64,000 bases of DNA from Arthrobacter_D sp015752045 (GTDB lineage Bacteria; Actinomycetota; Actinomycetes; Actinomycetales; Micrococcaceae): contig NZ_JADOUS010000001.1 of assembly GCF_015752045.1 (NCBI RefSeq), forward strand, positions 310,001-374,000, in the 5' to 3' direction. Positions within the stretch are counted from its first letter, which is position 1. Each line of letters starts with the position of its first letter. The notes under the pieces were generated by a model. It did not search any database. It worked only from the letters and a program-made list of their open reading frames with translations, and was not told the origin of the DNA. Of the stretch, positions 62,215-64,000 are shown in pieces. The translations under genes were made by a program, and so were the position numbers.

Positions 62215-63276
62215 CTACGGCTCCACGGAGTGGATGAGTTCGACGACGCGCGTCAGGACCTCCGGATCCGTCTCGGGCGGGACGCCGTGCCCGAGGTTCA
62301 CCACGTGTCCCGGAGCGGACGCCCCGGCGGCGAGGACGTCCCGGACATGCTGCTCGAGGACGGGCCAGGGGGCGGGCAGCAGGGCCGGGTCGATGTTGCC
62401 CTGGAGGGGTACCGTCCCGCCGAGGCGACGGTTCGCCTCGTCCAGCGGCAGCCGGTAGTCGACGCCGATGACGTCGACCCCGACGTCGTGCATCGCCACG
62501 AGCAGCTCCGAGGTGCCGGTCCCGAAGTGGATCAGCGGCGCGCCGAGGCCCCGGACGTGGTCGAGGGCCCTCCGGGAGGCCGGCGCCACATGGCGCCGGT
62601 AGTCCGCGAGGCCGAGGGAGCCGGCCCACGAGTCGAACAGCTGGGCGGCACTGGCACCGGCCTCCAGCTGGGCGCGCAGGAACATGCCGGAGGCGTCCGC
62701 CGCCCACTCGGTCAGGGCACGCCACGCGTCCGGGTCGGCGTGCATCATGGTGCGGGGACCGAGGTGGTCCCTGGAGGGTTTGCCCTCGACCATGTAGGCC
62801 GCCAGCGTGAACGGGGCGCCCGCGAAACCGATCAGTGGAGTGGATCCCAGCTGGGCCACCGTCAGCGCCACGGCCCGGCGGATCGGCTCCAGCGCCTCGT
62901 CCGTCAGCGTGGGCAGCGCGGCGACATCGGCGGCGGAACGGATGGGAGCACCGAGGACGGGCCCCACCCCCGGCACGATGTCGACGTCCACCCCGGCCAG
63001 CTTGAGCGGGATCACGATGTCGGAGAAGAAGATGCCGGCGTCCACGTCGTGCCGGCGCACGGGCTGGAGTGTGATCTCCGACGCCATCTCGGGATCGAGG
63101 CAGGACTCGAGCATGTTGGTGCCTTCGCGCAGGGCGCGGTACTCAGGCAGCGACCGTCCGGCCTGCCGCATGAACCAGACGGGGCGCCGATGCGGAGCCT
63201 GGCCCCGGTAGGCGGAGATGAGGGCCGATCCGGACGTGCGTCCGTCGACCAGCGGGTGCGATGCTCCAAGGTCCAT
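62215..63276 (-). CDS. hemE: Uroporphyrinogen decarboxylase
   Basis: 353 residues. PVWFMRQAGRSLPEYRALRE near the start is the substrate-binding signature, with GFAGAPFTLAAYMVEG and LGHGVPPETDPEVL later. It forms coproporphyrinogen III. ATG at 63276. First gene of the minus-strand hem series and divergent from hemA across 182 bases. Confidence 0.96.
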   Translation of the reverse strand: MDLGASHPLVDGRTSGSALISAYRGQAPHRRPVWFMRQAGRSLPEYRALREGTNMLESCLDPEMASEITLQPVRRHDVDAGIFFSDIVIPLKLAGVDVDIVPGVGPVLGAPIRSAADVAALPTLTDEALEPIRRAVALTVAQLGSTPLIGFAGAPFTLAAYMVEGKPSRDHLGPRTMMHADPDAWRALTEWAADASGMFLRAQLEAGASAAQLFDSWAGSLGLADYRRHVAPASRRALDHVRGLGAPLIHFGTGTSELLVAMHDVGVDVIGVDYRLPLDEANRRLGGTVPLQGNIDPALLPAPWPVLEQHVRDVLAAGASAPGHVVNLGHGVPPETDPEVLTRVVELIHSVEP

Positions 63277-63400
63277 ACCGCCGATTCTGCCGAAGTTCCT
63301 CCCGGATGGATAACCGGAAGCGCCCGGGCGGGCCTGGCGTGGCCAACATCACCCTGTCGGCGAGGGGCAATAATCCGCGGGAGCCCGCGGAAAGCAAGCG

Positions 63401-63419
63401 TCGGGTAAGCCTTGCCTAT
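63401..63419. promoter_or_regulatory. DtxR/IdeR-like iron box
   Basis: A 19-base site with core GGTAAGCCTTGCC matches the DtxR/IdeR consensus in 13 of 19 positions, with half-sites symmetric but for one base. It lies in the hemE-hemA divergent region, about 24 bases before a TATGAT (63444-63449) that is the likely hemA -10 box. Confidence 0.5.
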
Positions 63420-63458
63420 TCGGTGGAGGGACCCTGTCCTCGATATGATCGGAGCGCT

Positions 63459-64000
63459 GTGGTACTTCTATCGCTTGTCGCGACCCATTCGAACGTGGAC
63501 CTGGAAACCGTCGCCCGACTCAGTGTCGGGGCCCCCCAGGTCCCTTCCGTCGCGCTTGCCGGAGACCGGTCCGTCACGGGCGCCGTGGTCCTCGCGACCT
63601 GCAACCGCTTCGAGATCTACGCCGAGGCCCCGTCCGAGGAGGACGTCGAGGCCGCCCGCTCCGCGATCGTGGCGACCATCAGCGAGTATTCAGGGATCCC
63701 CGAGCAGTCCGTCTCCTCGTCGTTCGAGACGCATACCGGCCAGGACGTGGCCGAACACCTCTTCGCCGTCGGAGCCGGTCTCGATTCCGCGGTCATCGGC
63801 GAACGGGAGATCGCCGGCCAGGTCCGGCGGGCGCTCATCGAGGCCCAGGGCTCCGGTGCCGCCAGCGGCGGCCTCGTCCGCCTCTTCCAGGCCGCATCCC
63901 GGACGGCGAAGGACGTCGGTGCGCAGACGGCGCTCGGCAGCCGGGGACGGTCCATCGTGTCCGTCGCCCTCGAACTGGCCGGTGACCTCTCCGAGGATCC
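63459..64000 (+). CDS. hemA: Glutamyl-tRNA reductase (partial, N-terminus)
   Basis: First 180 codons; the remainder is beyond the window. It opens VVLLSLVATHSNVDLETVARLS; the catalytic Cys lies in the TCNRFE motif (VVLATCNRFEIYAE), and GLDSAVIGEREIAGQVRRAL with FQAASRTAKDV match the substrate domain. It reduces glutamyl-tRNA to glutamate semialdehyde, the entry to heme. GTG at 63459 with GGAG ahead; a TATGAT box ends nine bases before the start. The iron box upstream suggests iron control. Confidence 0.94.
   Translation, partial: MVLLSLVATHSNVDLETVARLSVGAPQVPSVALAGDRSVTGAVVLATCNRFEIYAEAPSEEDVEAARSAIVATISEYSGIPEQSVSSSFETHTGQDVAEHLFAVGAGLDSAVIGEREIAGQVRRALIEAQGSGAASGGLVRLFQAASRTAKDVGAQTALGSRGRSIVSVALELAGDLSED

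Overview
The window is very GC-rich chromosomal DNA from an actinomycete, most likely a member of the Micrococcaceae (Arthrobacter-like). The evidence is the gene set and its order: mtrA-mtrB-lpqB-comF, sigK-rskA, an adnA-adnB / nudC / uvrD2 / YlbL-type protease / UPF0182 neighbourhood that resembles the Mycobacterium tuberculosis Rv3193c-Rv3204 region, and a complete coproporphyrin-dependent heme cluster. Start codons are often GTG, third codon positions are nearly all G or C, and most of the long open frames in other registers are antisense shadows. I see no prophage, insertion sequence, CRISPR array or recognised defence island. This is mainly core chromosome.

Layout. 1-4865 (minus): the envelope-sensing MtrAB system, its accessory lipoprotein LpqB and a truncated ComF. 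5034-11033 (plus): a tightly coupled membrane-protein / DUF4129 / DUF4350 / MoxR / DUF58 operon. 11361-12029: a DUF4166 protein. 12057-15927 (minus): cysteine desulfurase, MnmA, chorismate mutase and a cysteine-free MetE-like protein. 16029-17713 (plus): a FolP2-like protein coupled to a RibD/DHFR-fold reductase. 17987-20348: a J-domain protein, TrmL and a methyltransferase. 20363-22062: SigK, its anti-sigma factor, a candidate autoregulatory promoter and a terminator. 22141-24711 (minus): ETF beta, ETF alpha and a PIG-L deacetylase. 24907-29911: an HtrA-like protease diverging from a TPM-domain protein and PspA, an envelope-stress module. 29956-31347: photolyase. 31429-34500: a decayed tRNA-like locus, small membrane proteins, then initiator tRNA-fMet. 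34523-44451: UPF0182, PDZ/Lon-like protease, DUF2342 protein, YgjP-type peptidase, UvrD2 and NudC. 44599-54484: a phosphotransferase, AdnB, AdnA, an alkyltransferase-like protein and a DEDDh exonuclease, so DNA repair is concentrated here. 54498-64000: hemL, hemB, hemD, hemC, hemH, hemQ, hemY and hemE (minus), with hemA diverging at the right edge.

How the genes work together. Translational coupling is heavy. Three junctions (mtrB-lpqB, nudC-uvrD2, adnA-adnB) use a TAGTG stop/start overlap, and several others use ATGA, GTGA or TGATG. Seven genes have a TANNNT hexamer ending six or seven bases before the start codon, which suggests leaderless transcripts. The hem genes form an almost gapless series from glutamyl-tRNA to heme b. 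A DtxR/IdeR-like box sits between hemE and hemA, so iron may control flux into heme.

The points I find most interesting are the leaderless-start group, the C14 tract between hemB and hemL, the iron box at hemA, the decayed initiator-tRNA copy with its own terminator, the FolP2-like/DHFR-like pair, the cysteine-free MetE paralogue beside MnmA, and the J-domain protein with an unassigned C-terminal domain. No computation or database search was possible, so family names rest on motif recognition.
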